A stretch of 64,000 nt of DNA from DATATV01 sp036268615 (GTDB lineage Bacteria > Actinomycetota > Actinomycetes > Mycobacteriales > Pseudonocardiaceae). Location: positions 1 through 64,000 of the forward strand of contig DATATV010000025.1 in NCBI GenBank assembly GCA_036268615.1, given 5' to 3'. The first letter of the stretch is position 1; each line of letters starts with the position of its first letter. A program made the position numbers and the translations under genes. The notes under the pieces are model-generated. The model saw only the letters and a program-made list of their open reading frames with translations. It searched no databases and was not told the DNA's origin. This document shows, piece after piece, positions 15,833 to 22,893 of the stretch.

Positions 15833-15864
15833 TAGTCACTGACTAGATTGTAGTCAACGACTAC
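15833..15864. promoter_or_regulatory. Two tandem palindromic operators
   Basis: TAGTC-ACT-GACTA at 15833-15845 and GTAGTC-AAC-GACTAC at 15850-15864. They share the TAGTC-n3-GACTA core and lie 18 bp apart centre to centre. They sit 39 bp upstream of the SDR start. This form is typical for TetR dimers binding side by side on one face of DNA. No TetR or MarR gene adjoins them. Confidence 0.75.
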
Positions 15865-15904
15865 ATGTGCGCGATCCGGAACCTACGGACCAGGTCTGGG
15901 AGGT

Positions 15905-16378
15905 TCAGCCCTCGGTCGGGCGGCGGAGCAGGAAGTTGACGGCGGTGAGGGTGAGGACCGGTTCGTCGGCCTCGTTGGTGAGTTCGACGTAGCTGCGGAT
16001 CAGGCCGCGATCGGGCTTGGACCTGGACGGCCGGGCCTCCGCGACGGTGACCCGCAGGGTCAGCACGTCGCCGGGACGGACCGGGCGCAGCCAACGCAAC
16101 TCGTCGAGCCCCGGGCTGCCGAGGCTCGCGACTGTGGGCAGGTAGTTGTCCACCAGCAGGCGCATCATCAGTCCGGCGGTGTGCCAGCCGCTCGCGGCCA
16201 GGCCGCCGAACGGGCCGTCCGCCGCGGCCACCGGGTCGGTGTGGAAGTACTGCGGGTCGAACTCCCGGGCGAAGTCGAGGATCTGCTTCTCCGACACCGT
16301 GGTGTTGCCGCAGTCGTGGGTCGCGCCGGCCGGGTAGTCCTCGAAGTAGCGCTCAGCCGCCGGCTTGGTGAAACTCAT
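15905..16378 (-). CDS. MaoC family dehydratase
   Basis: A protein of 157 residues with a single hot-dog fold. The hydratase-2 type active segment is FDPQYFHTDPVAAADGPFGG (Asp and His of the MaoC motif near residues 40-46), and GLAASGWHTAGLMMRLLVD follows. Such proteins hydrate enoyl-CoA or related thioesters. The ATG at 16378 has GAGGGAG upstream. It stands alone between the SDR operator region and the transglutaminase pair; no CoA ligase or dehydrogenase is adjacent, so the substrate is open. Confidence 0.92.
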   Translation of the reverse strand: MSFTKPAAERYFEDYPAGATHDCGNTTVSEKQILDFAREFDPQYFHTDPVAAADGPFGGLAASGWHTAGLMMRLLVDNYLPTVASLGSPGLDELRWLRPVRPGDVLTLRVTVAEARPSRSKPDRGLIRSYVELTNEADEPVLTLTAVNFLLRRPTEG

Positions 16379-16429
16379 CGCTCGCTCCCTCGGAAGTCCA
16401 GTTTTCCGAGGTCATCGTCGCAGACGTGA

Positions 16430-17314
16430 TCAGGCGGCGGCCAGCACACCGACCCGGCGGCTGGTGGTCAGCGTGCTGTTCGGGGTACCGACGTAGTGGC
16501 CGGAGGTCGGCGCGACATCGGCGTAGTCCCGGCCGGTGGCGATGGTCAGGTAGCCGAAACCGGCCTGCCGGCCGTTGCACGGGTCGAACGGCACGACCAT
16601 CGCCGCCTCGTTGGCCGGTACCACGGCCTCGACCCAGGCGTGTGTGCCGCCCTGGCCGAGCAGGTGCCCCGACACGTACCGCGCGGGCAGGCCGACCAGG
16701 TGGCACAGCGCGAGCATCACGTGCGCCGAGTCCTGGCACACCCCCCGACCGCCGGCCAGTGCCTCGGCAGCGGTGGTCCGCACCGAGGTGGAACCGTCCA
16801 CATAGCTGATCGCCGCGTGCACGACCGCGCAGATGCGCTCGGCCAGTTCGATCGGGTCGCCACCGGTGGGCAGGCCCGCGGCAAGGTCGCGCAGTCGGTC
16901 GTCGGCCGAGGTCAGCCGGGTGGCCCGGAGCAGTCGCGGATCGCTCAGCGCCTCGACGGGCAGCAGCGTCGGGCCGTCCGCGCGAACCCGCTCGACCAGC
17001 GCCGACAGCCGGAACTCCACCGAACGCTCGACCCGGTCGGCACGCAGCCGCACCACCGTGTTGCCGTGCCGGTCCCGGCGCCACGCCCGCCGGGCGGCGG
17101 CGCCGGTCACCTCGACCCGGTGGTCGCGCCGATGCTGGTTGCCGTGACGCACCGGCGGCACCACGACCAGCCGCTGGCGCAGCGACTCGATGGGGGCTTC
17201 GTAGGTGTAGTGGAAGCTCTGGTCGAGCACGTAGGTGACCCGGTCCGCGGACTCCAGATCGAGTTCGGTGTGGTCCAGCAGCCGCGCGTCCAGCGCTCGT
17301 GCGTCCAGGGTCAT
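16430..17314 (-). CDS. Transglutaminase-like protein with intact catalytic triad
   Basis: A protein of 294 residues. The N-terminal beta domain (residues about 20-130, with VTYVLDQSFHYTYEAPIESL) is followed by the transglutaminase-like core GGRGVCQDSAHVMLALCHLV (catalytic Cys near 189), YVSGHLLGQGGTHAWVEAVV (His near 220) and VPFDPCNG (Asp near 238). These cysteine-protease-fold enzymes probably cleave or exchange peptide-like bonds. The ATG at 17314 overlaps the stop of the upstream homologue (ATGA), so the two are coupled and divergent from the nitrogen cluster. Confidence 0.9.
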   Translation of the reverse strand: MTLDARALDARLLDHTELDLESADRVTYVLDQSFHYTYEAPIESLRQRLVVVPPVRHGNQHRRDHRVEVTGAAARRAWRRDRHGNTVVRLRADRVERSVEFRLSALVERVRADGPTLLPVEALSDPRLLRATRLTSADDRLRDLAAGLPTGGDPIELAERICAVVHAAISYVDGSTSVRTTAAEALAGGRGVCQDSAHVMLALCHLVGLPARYVSGHLLGQGGTHAWVEAVVPANEAAMVVPFDPCNGRQAGFGYLTIATGRDYADVAPTSGHYVGTPNSTLTTSRRVGVLAAA

Positions 17315-18126
17315 GACGGCACCTCCTCGGCGTAGACCACCATCGATTCGAGGGTGGGGCCACCGAACGTGGTGGCCATCGCAACGTCGGAGGCATCGCG
17401 CCCCCGGCCGACGACCACTCGTCCCTTGCGGCGCTGGTTGTTGCGCGGGTCGAACGTCCACCAGCGGTCACCCAGCCAGACCTCCATCCACGCGGCGAAG
17501 TCCATCTCCGCGGGATCGAAGGGCACATCCAGGTCGGGCAGGTAGCCGAACACGTAGCGGGCCGGGATGTTGAGCGCCCGGCAGAACGAGATGGCCAGGT
17601 GGGTGAAGTCCCGACAGACACCGAAACCACTGGTGTTCACGTCCGCCGCGGTCGACGTCGGTCGGCTGCTGCCGTACTGGAAGCGCAGGTGGCCGTGCAC
17701 GTGCGCGCAGATCGCCTGGACCCGGCGATAACCTGGTGGGGTCGTGCCGAACAGCGACCACGCCTCGTTGCCGAGCACGTCGGGCAGGCAGTAGCGGCTG
17801 GGCAGGGTGTAGATGAGCACGTCGTCGGGCAGCGCGTCCGGCGCGAGTTCGATCGCGTCCTCGTCGGCGTCCTCCACCGCGTCGGGCACGTCCACCACCG
17901 CGTCGTAGCGCAGGCTGGACCGGCCGGCCGGGAGGATCACCCGCATACACAGGTTGCCGTAGAGGTCGGTGTAACCGTGGGTGGCCATGTCCGGCTTGGT
18001 CGACCACAGCTCCCTGCGTACCCCGACCCGTGGCTGGTCGTTGGGCTGCACCTGGAAGACGGTCGGCGTGTTGATGGCGGCCTGATAGGCGAACTCGCAC
18101 CCGACCTGAAGCCGTCGACCCACCAT
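17311..18126 (-). CDS. Transglutaminase-like protein with the catalytic His replaced
   Basis: A protein of 271 residues. The core NTSGFGVCRDFTHLAISFCR carries the Cys, and RWWTFDPRNN carries the Asp, but where the partner protein has THAWVEA this one has DFAAWMEVWLG, so the histidine position is alanine. Relatives with this variation exist, so it may be a family trait with a substitute residue rather than decay. The start at 18126 is the most likely of several (18150 and GTG 18129 are possible). It precedes the active-looking homologue, and the two probably form a heteromeric unit (inference). Confidence 0.85.
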   Translation of the reverse strand: MVGRRLQVGCEFAYQAAINTPTVFQVQPNDQPRVGVRRELWSTKPDMATHGYTDLYGNLCMRVILPAGRSSLRYDAVVDVPDAVEDADEDAIELAPDALPDDVLIYTLPSRYCLPDVLGNEAWSLFGTTPPGYRRVQAICAHVHGHLRFQYGSSRPTSTAADVNTSGFGVCRDFTHLAISFCRALNIPARYVFGYLPDLDVPFDPAEMDFAAWMEVWLGDRWWTFDPRNNQRRKGRVVVGRGRDASDVAMATTFGGPTLESMVVYAEEVPS

Positions 18127-18220
18127 CACCCTATGGTGCTCCCCTCGCATTACCGTGCGATCACACAACGGGTTCGGTGCGCACAGCCCCGGCTGACCCT
18201 CCGTCAGCACCCGTACACGA

Positions 18221-18258
18221 GTTACCCGTGGTTATTCCGGATGAAACAGCTTCGACAT
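18221..18258 (+). promoter_or_regulatory. GlnR-like motif upstream of the nitrogen cluster (tentative)
   Basis: Four five-base words lie at strict 11-bp steps: GTTAC (18221-18225), TTATT (18232), GAAAC (18243-18247) and GACAT (18254-18258). The actinobacterial GlnR box alternates GTnAC and GAAAC at the same spacing. Only two words fit well. A related GAAAC-n6-GTCAT occurs at 20281-20296, before the radical SAM unit. Binding is inferred, not shown. Confidence 0.35.
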
Positions 18259-18317
18259 ACGGCTCCAGTGAACTTGCCTGCGTGGGCGGAGGGCTCGCTG
18301 CTCGCTGAGGAGGTTCG

Positions 18318-18605
18318 GTGCCGGAACTCTACTTTCAGGTCCGTTGGCCCGACGGATCAACGGACAGCTGCTACTCGCCGTCGCTGGTGGTGCGGGACTA
18401 CTTCACCGCGGGCAACACGTACCCGTTGGAGGACTTCGTTTCGCGCAGTCGGCAGGCGCTGAGTATCGCCTCCGCCCGGGTGCGGGCGAAGTACGGGTTC
18501 GGCTGCGCGGCCGCCGAGGCGCAGTTGGCCGACATCGAGCGCAAGGCCGACGGCTTCGCCGGGCAGCCGGACGTGTCGGTCGCGGTCGACGGCTTTCACC
18601 AGTGA
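18318..18605 (+). CDS. MSMEG_0570 family nitrogen starvation response protein
   Basis: A protein of 95 residues. MPELYFQVRWPDGSTDSCYS followed by PSLVVRDYFTAGNTYPLEDF and SRQALSIASARVRAKYGFGC is the pattern I associate with the small MSMEG_0570 family, found in gene neighbourhoods with MSMEG_0567, 0568 and 0572. The biochemical function is unknown. The start is GTG at 18318 with GAGGAGG 6 bases upstream. It is the first gene of the nitrogen cluster on the plus strand and is followed by 255 bp of structured, low-GC leader before the next member. Confidence 0.85.
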   Translation: MPELYFQVRWPDGSTDSCYSPSLVVRDYFTAGNTYPLEDFVSRSRQALSIASARVRAKYGFGCAAAEAQLADIERKADGFAGQPDVSVAVDGFHQ

Positions 18606-18678
18606 TCCGGCCGGGCCGCTGCTGTTCGGCGGCGTCGACAGGGGTCCGATCGGGCTAGTCGCGTTCACCCGTCCGTCA

Positions 18679-18860
18679 TATAAGAAACGTCGTCTTGTTC
18701 TGGTGGAGAACAACTGGACACGAATCTTCGATGGAATGATCCGTATGGCTGAGCGGAGTCCTTCCGACGCGCGTCGGCGACTCGCCCAGCGAATTCTTCC
18801 ACCGCGAAAAAAGGCTCTACGGGCAACCGTGGAAAACGATCACCGAAGCAAGGAGTCGTA
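18679..18860 (+). promoter_or_regulatory. Low-GC structured leader, candidate cis-regulatory RNA
   Basis: TATAAG at 18679-18684 resembles a -10 box, which would give a leader of about 170 nt before the GTG at 18861. Within it, 18748-18790 folds as a long hairpin: GCTG/CAGC, an A-C mismatch, GC/GC, a bulged G, GAGTC/GACTC, CTT, and CCGACG/CGTCGG. GGTGGA at 18702-18707 can pair with TCCACC at 18798-18803 and close the whole element. The same stretch has an open frame (18736-18861, 41 codons), but its third positions are only about 58 percent GC, so it is not typical coding sequence. Confidence 0.5.
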
Positions 18861-19373
18861 GTGACCGAACTGACCGAAACGGAACAGCAGAGCCTCGCGG
18901 AGATCCCGCATCCCGCGCTTTCCGAGGGCTCGAACATCTATGGCGGCACCAAGGTCTTCCCGGACTACCAGGCAGAGCCCGGGCAGTCCTATTTCACCCT
19001 GGTGCACGGCATCGCGCACGAGTCCTCGGTGAGTTTCGTGGCCATTCTGCAGGCGACAAGGGCGCTGCGGAAGGGTTTCGAGACGGCGATCTACTTCTAC
19101 GGTCCCGGCTCGATGAACTGTATGGCCACCCGCGGTTTTCCGACCACCGGCAACTCCGCGTTCCCCGGCGAGCACAACATCAACGACCAGCTCAAGACGT
19201 TCATCAAGGAGGGCGGCAAGGTCTACTGCTGCCGCTTCGGCCTGTCCCTGCACGGTTTGCGCGAGGAGGACCTCATCGAGGGGGTCATCCCGACGCACCC
19301 GCTGGACGTGCAGGACGCGCTCATTCACTACGCCCGGAAGGGGGCGATCATCAACTCCACCTACATGTGGTGA
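18861..19373 (+). CDS. MSMEG_0572/Sll0783 family nitrogen starvation response protein
   Basis: A protein of 170 residues. Recognisable stretches are SEGSNIYGGTKVFPDYQ near residue 22, FVAILQATRALRKGFE near 58, AIYFYGPGSMNCMATRGFP near 76 and GGKVYCCRFGLSLHGLREED near 114. The cyanobacterial homologue Sll0783 is known as a nitrogen-starvation protein needed for polymer accumulation; its biochemistry is unresolved. The Cys-Cys at 119-120 is conspicuous. The GTG at 18861 has AAGGAG 6 bases upstream. A perfect 19-bp hairpin downstream ends this transcription unit. Confidence 0.9.
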   Translation: MTELTETEQQSLAEIPHPALSEGSNIYGGTKVFPDYQAEPGQSYFTLVHGIAHESSVSFVAILQATRALRKGFETAIYFYGPGSMNCMATRGFPTTGNSAFPGEHNINDQLKTFIKEGGKVYCCRFGLSLHGLREEDLIEGVIPTHPLDVQDALIHYARKGAIINSTYMW

Positions 19374-19455
19374 TCGGCGCCGGACTCCCGGTGACCGCAA
19401 CGCTGTGATGCTCCACCGGCCGGCGCGGGCCCGGATGACAGCGGTCCGGAACCGA

Positions 19456-19500
19456 ACTGCCGTCCGGGCACGACCCGCTAAGTCGTGTCCGGACGGCAGT
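19456..19500 (+). terminator. Long perfect hairpin terminator
   Basis: A 19-bp stem, 19456-19474 with 19482-19500 (one G-U pair), and a 7-nt loop CCGCTAA. It lies 83 bp after the Sll0783-family stop. No T-run follows, as is usual in actinomycetes. Confidence 0.8.
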
Positions 19501-19536
19501 CTACTTCGTGCTGCCGGCCATTCCTGTTGAGAGGGC

Positions 19537-19575
19537 GACCTCGGTGTGCTCGTTTGGCACTCGAACACCGAGGTC
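19537..19575 (+). promoter_or_regulatory. Hairpin in the leader of the amide-channel gene
   Basis: GACCTCGGTGT (19537-19547) pairs perfectly with ACACCGAGGTC (19565-19575) across a 17-nt loop. It lies 37 bp after the terminator and 114 bp before the channel gene. A smaller stem GTCCG/CGGAC (19645-19665) sits nearer the start codon. It may be a second terminator or a leader structure; the sequence alone does not decide. Confidence 0.45.
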
Positions 19576-19688
19576 TATGGCGTAGCCGCAACGTTTCCAC
19601 CCTAGCATGGTCGTGGGAACGGGCTCGCCCATCTCTTCGCACCTGTCCGTGTGCTTCCGCGCGGACAAAAACAACGAAGGGTTTGGTA

Positions 19689-20213
19689 ATGCCACCTATC
19701 ACCATTATATTCGTGGTGTCCGGTCTCGCGGTCCTGCTGAACGGACTCGCTTTTCTCGGTGTCGGCGCCAAGGCGGCGCCGGATACTCCTGATCCGTTGG
19801 TGTCGGTCGGCTGGGTCACTCTGGTCGCCGGCATCCTGGACTTCGCCCAAGCCGTCTACATTCTGGCCGCCGCACCACCGGCGACCGGAATTCCACTGGG
19901 CGGCCTGGTCGTGTTCTATGCGACCTTCTTCACCACGCTCGGCATCACCCTGGTGAAGGGGTTGGATCTTCGGCCGGTGGGCAACCTGGCGGTCGCGGTG
20001 GCGATCGTGCCGCTGTTCTGGTGGAAGTTCTTCGACGGCAGTTGGATGTTCCACTCGATCCTGGTGGTCTGGGTGGTCGCGTTCCTCGCGGTCACGCTGA
20101 CCACCTACGGCAAGCTACCGGGGCGGGTGCTCGGTGTGATCCTCACGCTGACCGCGCTCTACACCTTCCTCACCCCGGCGGCGCTGCTGGCGCTGGGGCA
20201 CGCAATTCCCTGA
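19689..20213 (+). CDS. AmiS/UreI family amide or urea channel
   Basis: A protein of 174 residues with six hydrophobic segments (about 4-24, 32-55, 63-85, 90-107, 115-137 and 142-165), the size and topology of AmiS/UreI channels. Residues such as LNGLAFLGV near 15 and FWWKFFDGSW near 113 fit the family. UreI lets urea through and AmiS is found next to amidases, so import of short amides, urea or cyanide-derived amide is likely here. The ATG at 19689 has GAAGGG upstream. Its place between a nitrogen-starvation protein and a radical SAM/C-N hydrolase unit suggests it feeds that pathway. A perfect 18-bp hairpin ends the unit. Confidence 0.82.
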   Translation: MPPITIIFVVSGLAVLLNGLAFLGVGAKAAPDTPDPLVSVGWVTLVAGILDFAQAVYILAAAPPATGIPLGGLVVFYATFFTTLGITLVKGLDLRPVGNLAVAVAIVPLFWWKFFDGSWMFHSILVVWVVAFLAVTLTTYGKLPGRVLGVILTLTALYTFLTPAALLALGHAIP

Positions 20214-20222
20214 CCCGCTCGG

Positions 20223-20263
20223 CGCACACCGCCGGGCCGGTCGGTCCGGCCCGGCGGTGTGCG
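20223..20263 (+). terminator. Perfect 18-bp hairpin terminator
   Basis: CGCACACCGCCGGGCCGG (20223-20240) and its exact complement (20246-20263) with loop TCGGT, 9 bp after the channel gene. It separates this gene from the radical SAM operon. Confidence 0.85.
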
Positions 20264-20280
20264 GTGGCCGCTCGTCGGGT

Positions 20281-20296
20281 GAAACACCAACGTCAT
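20281..20296 (+). promoter_or_regulatory. GAAAC-n6-GTCAT motif (tentative GlnR half-site)
   Basis: GAAAC at 20281 and GTCAT at 20292 are 11 bp apart and close to the alternating words of a GlnR box. The motif resembles GAAAC-n6-GACAT at 18243-18258. It lies 133 bp before the radical SAM gene. Confidence 0.3.
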
Positions 20297-20428
20297 GCCG
20301 GACATCCAGCCGTAGTCCGGAGGTCATGGTCAGGAAATGACCGGCACGTTCACTGAGGACATGGTTCGCCCGCAACGGCGCGGTCAGTTGTTCGCAAGTG
20401 CAGGAGCTGGACCAACCAGGAGGCAGCC

Positions 20429-21502
20429 GTGCGTGTGGGTACCCATGAGCAGAACCTGGCCACCAGGGCGGACCTCGCCGTGCACGGGGTGCGGGTGGAC
20501 GCACCGGTGCGGCGCAACAAGGGCGCCGGGCCCAGCGACGACGGTCACCTCGTGGTGGACGGGGCGAACGCGGCGATTCCGCTGAACCCGGCCAGCCCCT
20601 ACACGGTCCGCGACGGACGGGTGTTCCATGGCGCGCTCGACCTCGGGCTGTCCGTCGAACCCGTTGCCCGGCCGAAATTCTACGAACTGTCCACCGCCGA
20701 CGGCGTGCCCTACCAACAGATCGCGCTGCTGCACGGCAAGGACGTGTTGGCCACCACCGTCGTACAGACGTGCATTCGCTACGGCGAGGACCAGCGCTGC
20801 CGGTTCTGCTCGATCGAGGAGTCGCTGCGCGCCGGTTCGACCATCGCGGCCAAGACGCCGGCACAGCTGGCCGAGGTCGCCGAGGCCGCGGTCCGGCTGG
20901 ACGGTGTGCGCCAGCTGGTGATGACCACCGGCACCACCGCCGGACCCGATCGCGGCGCCCGGCACCTGGTCCGCTGCGTGGCCGCGGTGCTGGCCGCCGT
21001 GCCCGGCCTGCCCATCCAGGTGCAGATCGAGCCGCCGGGCGACCTGACCGTGCTCACCGACCTGCACGCCGCAGGCGCCACCTCGATCGGCATCCATGTC
21101 GAGTCGCTGGACGACTCGGTGCGCCGGCGCTGGATGCCCGGCAAGGCAACGGTTTCGCTGCGCGAGTACGAGACGTCCTGGGACGAGGCGGTGCGGGTGT
21201 TCGGCCGCAACCGGGTGTCCACCTACCTGCTGATCGGTCTCGGTGAGGACCCCGACGAGCTGGTCGCGGGTGCGGCCGGACTGATCGAGCGCGGCGTCTA
21301 CCCGTTCGTCGTGCCGATGCGGCCGACCCAGGGCACGCTCGCCCGCCGGGACGGCGCCCGCTCCCCGGACCCCGCACTGGTCCGAGATGTCACCGGACGG
21401 GTCGCGGAACTGTTGCGCGCGGCCGGAATGACCGGTGCCGACCAGGGTGCGGGCTGCGCCGCGTGCGGAGCGTGCAGCGTGCTCAGCGCGGCGGGGGCGT
21501 GA
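20429..21502 (+). CDS. MSMEG_0568-type radical SAM protein
   Basis: A protein of 357 residues. The iron-sulfur motif reads TCIRYGEDQRCRFCSIEES, that is C115-x8-C124-x2-C127 instead of the usual Cx3Cx2C. VMTTGTTAGPDRG, IQVQIEPPG and GIHVESLDD are TIM-barrel strands of the radical SAM fold. A C-terminal CAACGAC cluster could hold a second metal site. The start is GTG 20429 with AGGAGG 6 bases upstream. It is the first gene of a three-gene operon with the GNAT-AIR synthase protein and the C-N hydrolase. The reaction is unknown; the family is confined to Nit1C-like clusters. Confidence 0.88.
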   Translation: MRVGTHEQNLATRADLAVHGVRVDAPVRRNKGAGPSDDGHLVVDGANAAIPLNPASPYTVRDGRVFHGALDLGLSVEPVARPKFYELSTADGVPYQQIALLHGKDVLATTVVQTCIRYGEDQRCRFCSIEESLRAGSTIAAKTPAQLAEVAEAAVRLDGVRQLVMTTGTTAGPDRGARHLVRCVAAVLAAVPGLPIQVQIEPPGDLTVLTDLHAAGATSIGIHVESLDDSVRRRWMPGKATVSLREYETSWDEAVRVFGRNRVSTYLLIGLGEDPDELVAGAAGLIERGVYPFVVPMRPTQGTLARRDGARSPDPALVRDVTGRVAELLRAAGMTGADQGAGCAACGACSVLSAAGA

Positions 21503-21504
21503 CC

Positions 21505-22893
21505 ATGCTCCGGGACGTGCTGGAGATCCTCGGCGACACCACGACCCTCGCCCGCAGTCCGCGGTTCCGGATCGAGCCGGCCGCCGACCGGGCCACTGTG
21601 GTGGCCTACCAGGCATTGCGGGCCCAGGCGTTCGTGCGCGACCAGGGCCTGTTCGACGGTGACGACCTCGACCGGCACGACGAGGACCCGCGCCTGGTGA
21701 TGCTCGTCGCCCGGGACCGGGCCGGCGTCGTACTCGGCGGGGTCCGGCTCGGACCGGCCACTGAGACCGACCTCGGCTGGTGGTTCGGCGGTCGGTTGGT
21801 CGTCGACCCGGCCGCGGCCGGTGGCCACGGCATCGGCGCAGCTCTCGTCCGGGCTGCCTGCGCGCACGCGGAAAGTGCTGGGGCGCTTCGGTTCGAGGCC
21901 ACCGTGCAGGCGCGCAACGCCGCCTGGTTCGGTCGGTTGGGCTGGCAGTTGGTGCGCCCGGTGACGGTCGCCGGCACCGAGCACGCGTTGATGCGCTGGC
22001 CGATCGACCGGATCGGCGCGCTCGCCGCCGCGACCAAACGCGACCTGGGCGAGCTGGTGCGGGGGCTGGCCGGCGTGCCGGGCTTTGTCGGCGACGACGG
22101 CGTTCCGCTGCCCGGCAGCGACCTGGTCGCCGCCTGCGACGCGGTCCTGCCCTCGATGGTGGAGCGCGACCCGGAGTGGGCCGGCTGGTGCTCGGTGCTG
22201 GTCAACGTCAACGACCTGGCCGCGATGGGCGCCAACCCGGTGGCGCTGCTGGACGCCCTCGGCGCCCGGGACCGATCCTTCGCCGCGCGGGTGCTGTCCG
22301 GCCTGCGCCGGGCGAGTGCCGCCTTCGGCGCGCCGGTGGTCGGTGGGCATACCCAGTTCGGCGTGCCCGCGTCGCTGTCGGTCACCGCGCTGGGCCGGAC
22401 CGCGCACCCGGTGCCCGGCGGCGGCGGGCGGCCCGGTCACCGGGTGCGGCTCACCGCCGACCTCGGTGGCGGCTGGCGGCCCGGCTACACCGGCCGCCAG
22501 TGGGACTCCACCAGCACCCGGTCGGCGGGTGAACTCGCCGCCATGCTCGGCGCGGTCGGGCAGGCCCGGCCGGCGGCGGCCAAGGACGTGTCGATGGCCG
22601 GGGTCGCCGGCACGTTGGGCATGTTGGCCGAGGCGAGCGGGTGTGGCGCGGTGCTGGACGTGGCCCGGGTGCCGCGGCCGGCCGACGCGACGGTCGGCGA
22701 CTGGCTGACCTGTTTTCCCGGCTTCGCGATGCTGACCACGGCCGAGTCGGGTGCGCCCGCGCTGCCGGCCGGGCCGGCGGTGGGCGCGGAGTGCGGTGAG
22801 TTGGTGTCGGGTAGCGGAGTGCGCCTGCGGTGGCCGGACGGTGCGCTGACCGAGGTGATCTCCGCTGGTGTGACGGGATTGGGGCATTCATGA
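21505..22893 (+). CDS. MSMEG_0567/Sll0787 family protein: GNAT fused to an AIR synthase-related domain
   Basis: A protein of 462 residues in two parts. Residues about 20-175 form a GNAT domain, with FGGRLVVDPAAAGGHGIGAA as the acetyl-CoA loop. Residues about 185-460 are AIR-synthase/PurM-like, with GDDGVPLPGSDLVAACDAVL, NVNDLAAMGANPVALLDAL and PVVGGHTQFGVP. In cyanobacteria these are two genes (Sll0786 and Sll0787); the fused form is the MSMEG_0567 type. It starts 3 bp after the radical SAM stop and overlaps the next gene by 4 bp. An ATP-using and an acyl-transfer step are implied, but the substrate is unknown. Confidence 0.88.
   Translation: MLRDVLEILGDTTTLARSPRFRIEPAADRATVVAYQALRAQAFVRDQGLFDGDDLDRHDEDPRLVMLVARDRAGVVLGGVRLGPATETDLGWWFGGRLVVDPAAAGGHGIGAALVRAACAHAESAGALRFEATVQARNAAWFGRLGWQLVRPVTVAGTEHALMRWPIDRIGALAAATKRDLGELVRGLAGVPGFVGDDGVPLPGSDLVAACDAVLPSMVERDPEWAGWCSVLVNVNDLAAMGANPVALLDALGARDRSFAARVLSGLRRASAAFGAPVVGGHTQFGVPASLSVTALGRTAHPVPGGGGRPGHRVRLTADLGGGWRPGYTGRQWDSTSTRSAGELAAMLGAVGQARPAAAKDVSMAGVAGTLGMLAEASGCGAVLDVARVPRPADATVGDWLTCFPGFAMLTTAESGAPALPAGPAVGAECGELVSGSGVRLRWPDGALTEVISAGVTGLGHS

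Noticed and set aside
18661..18684. PhoP-type direct repeat (GTTCACC at 11-bp step).
   Set aside because: Only the first heptamer fits; the second (CGTCATA) has two mismatches and there is no third.
18661..18860. Match to a known riboswitch (glutamine, guanidine-I, TPP, ydaO).
   Set aside because: CGTTCACCC and GGCTGAG look suggestive alone, but the other conserved words and their order are missing. A covariance-model search is needed; I kept it as an unassigned structured leader.
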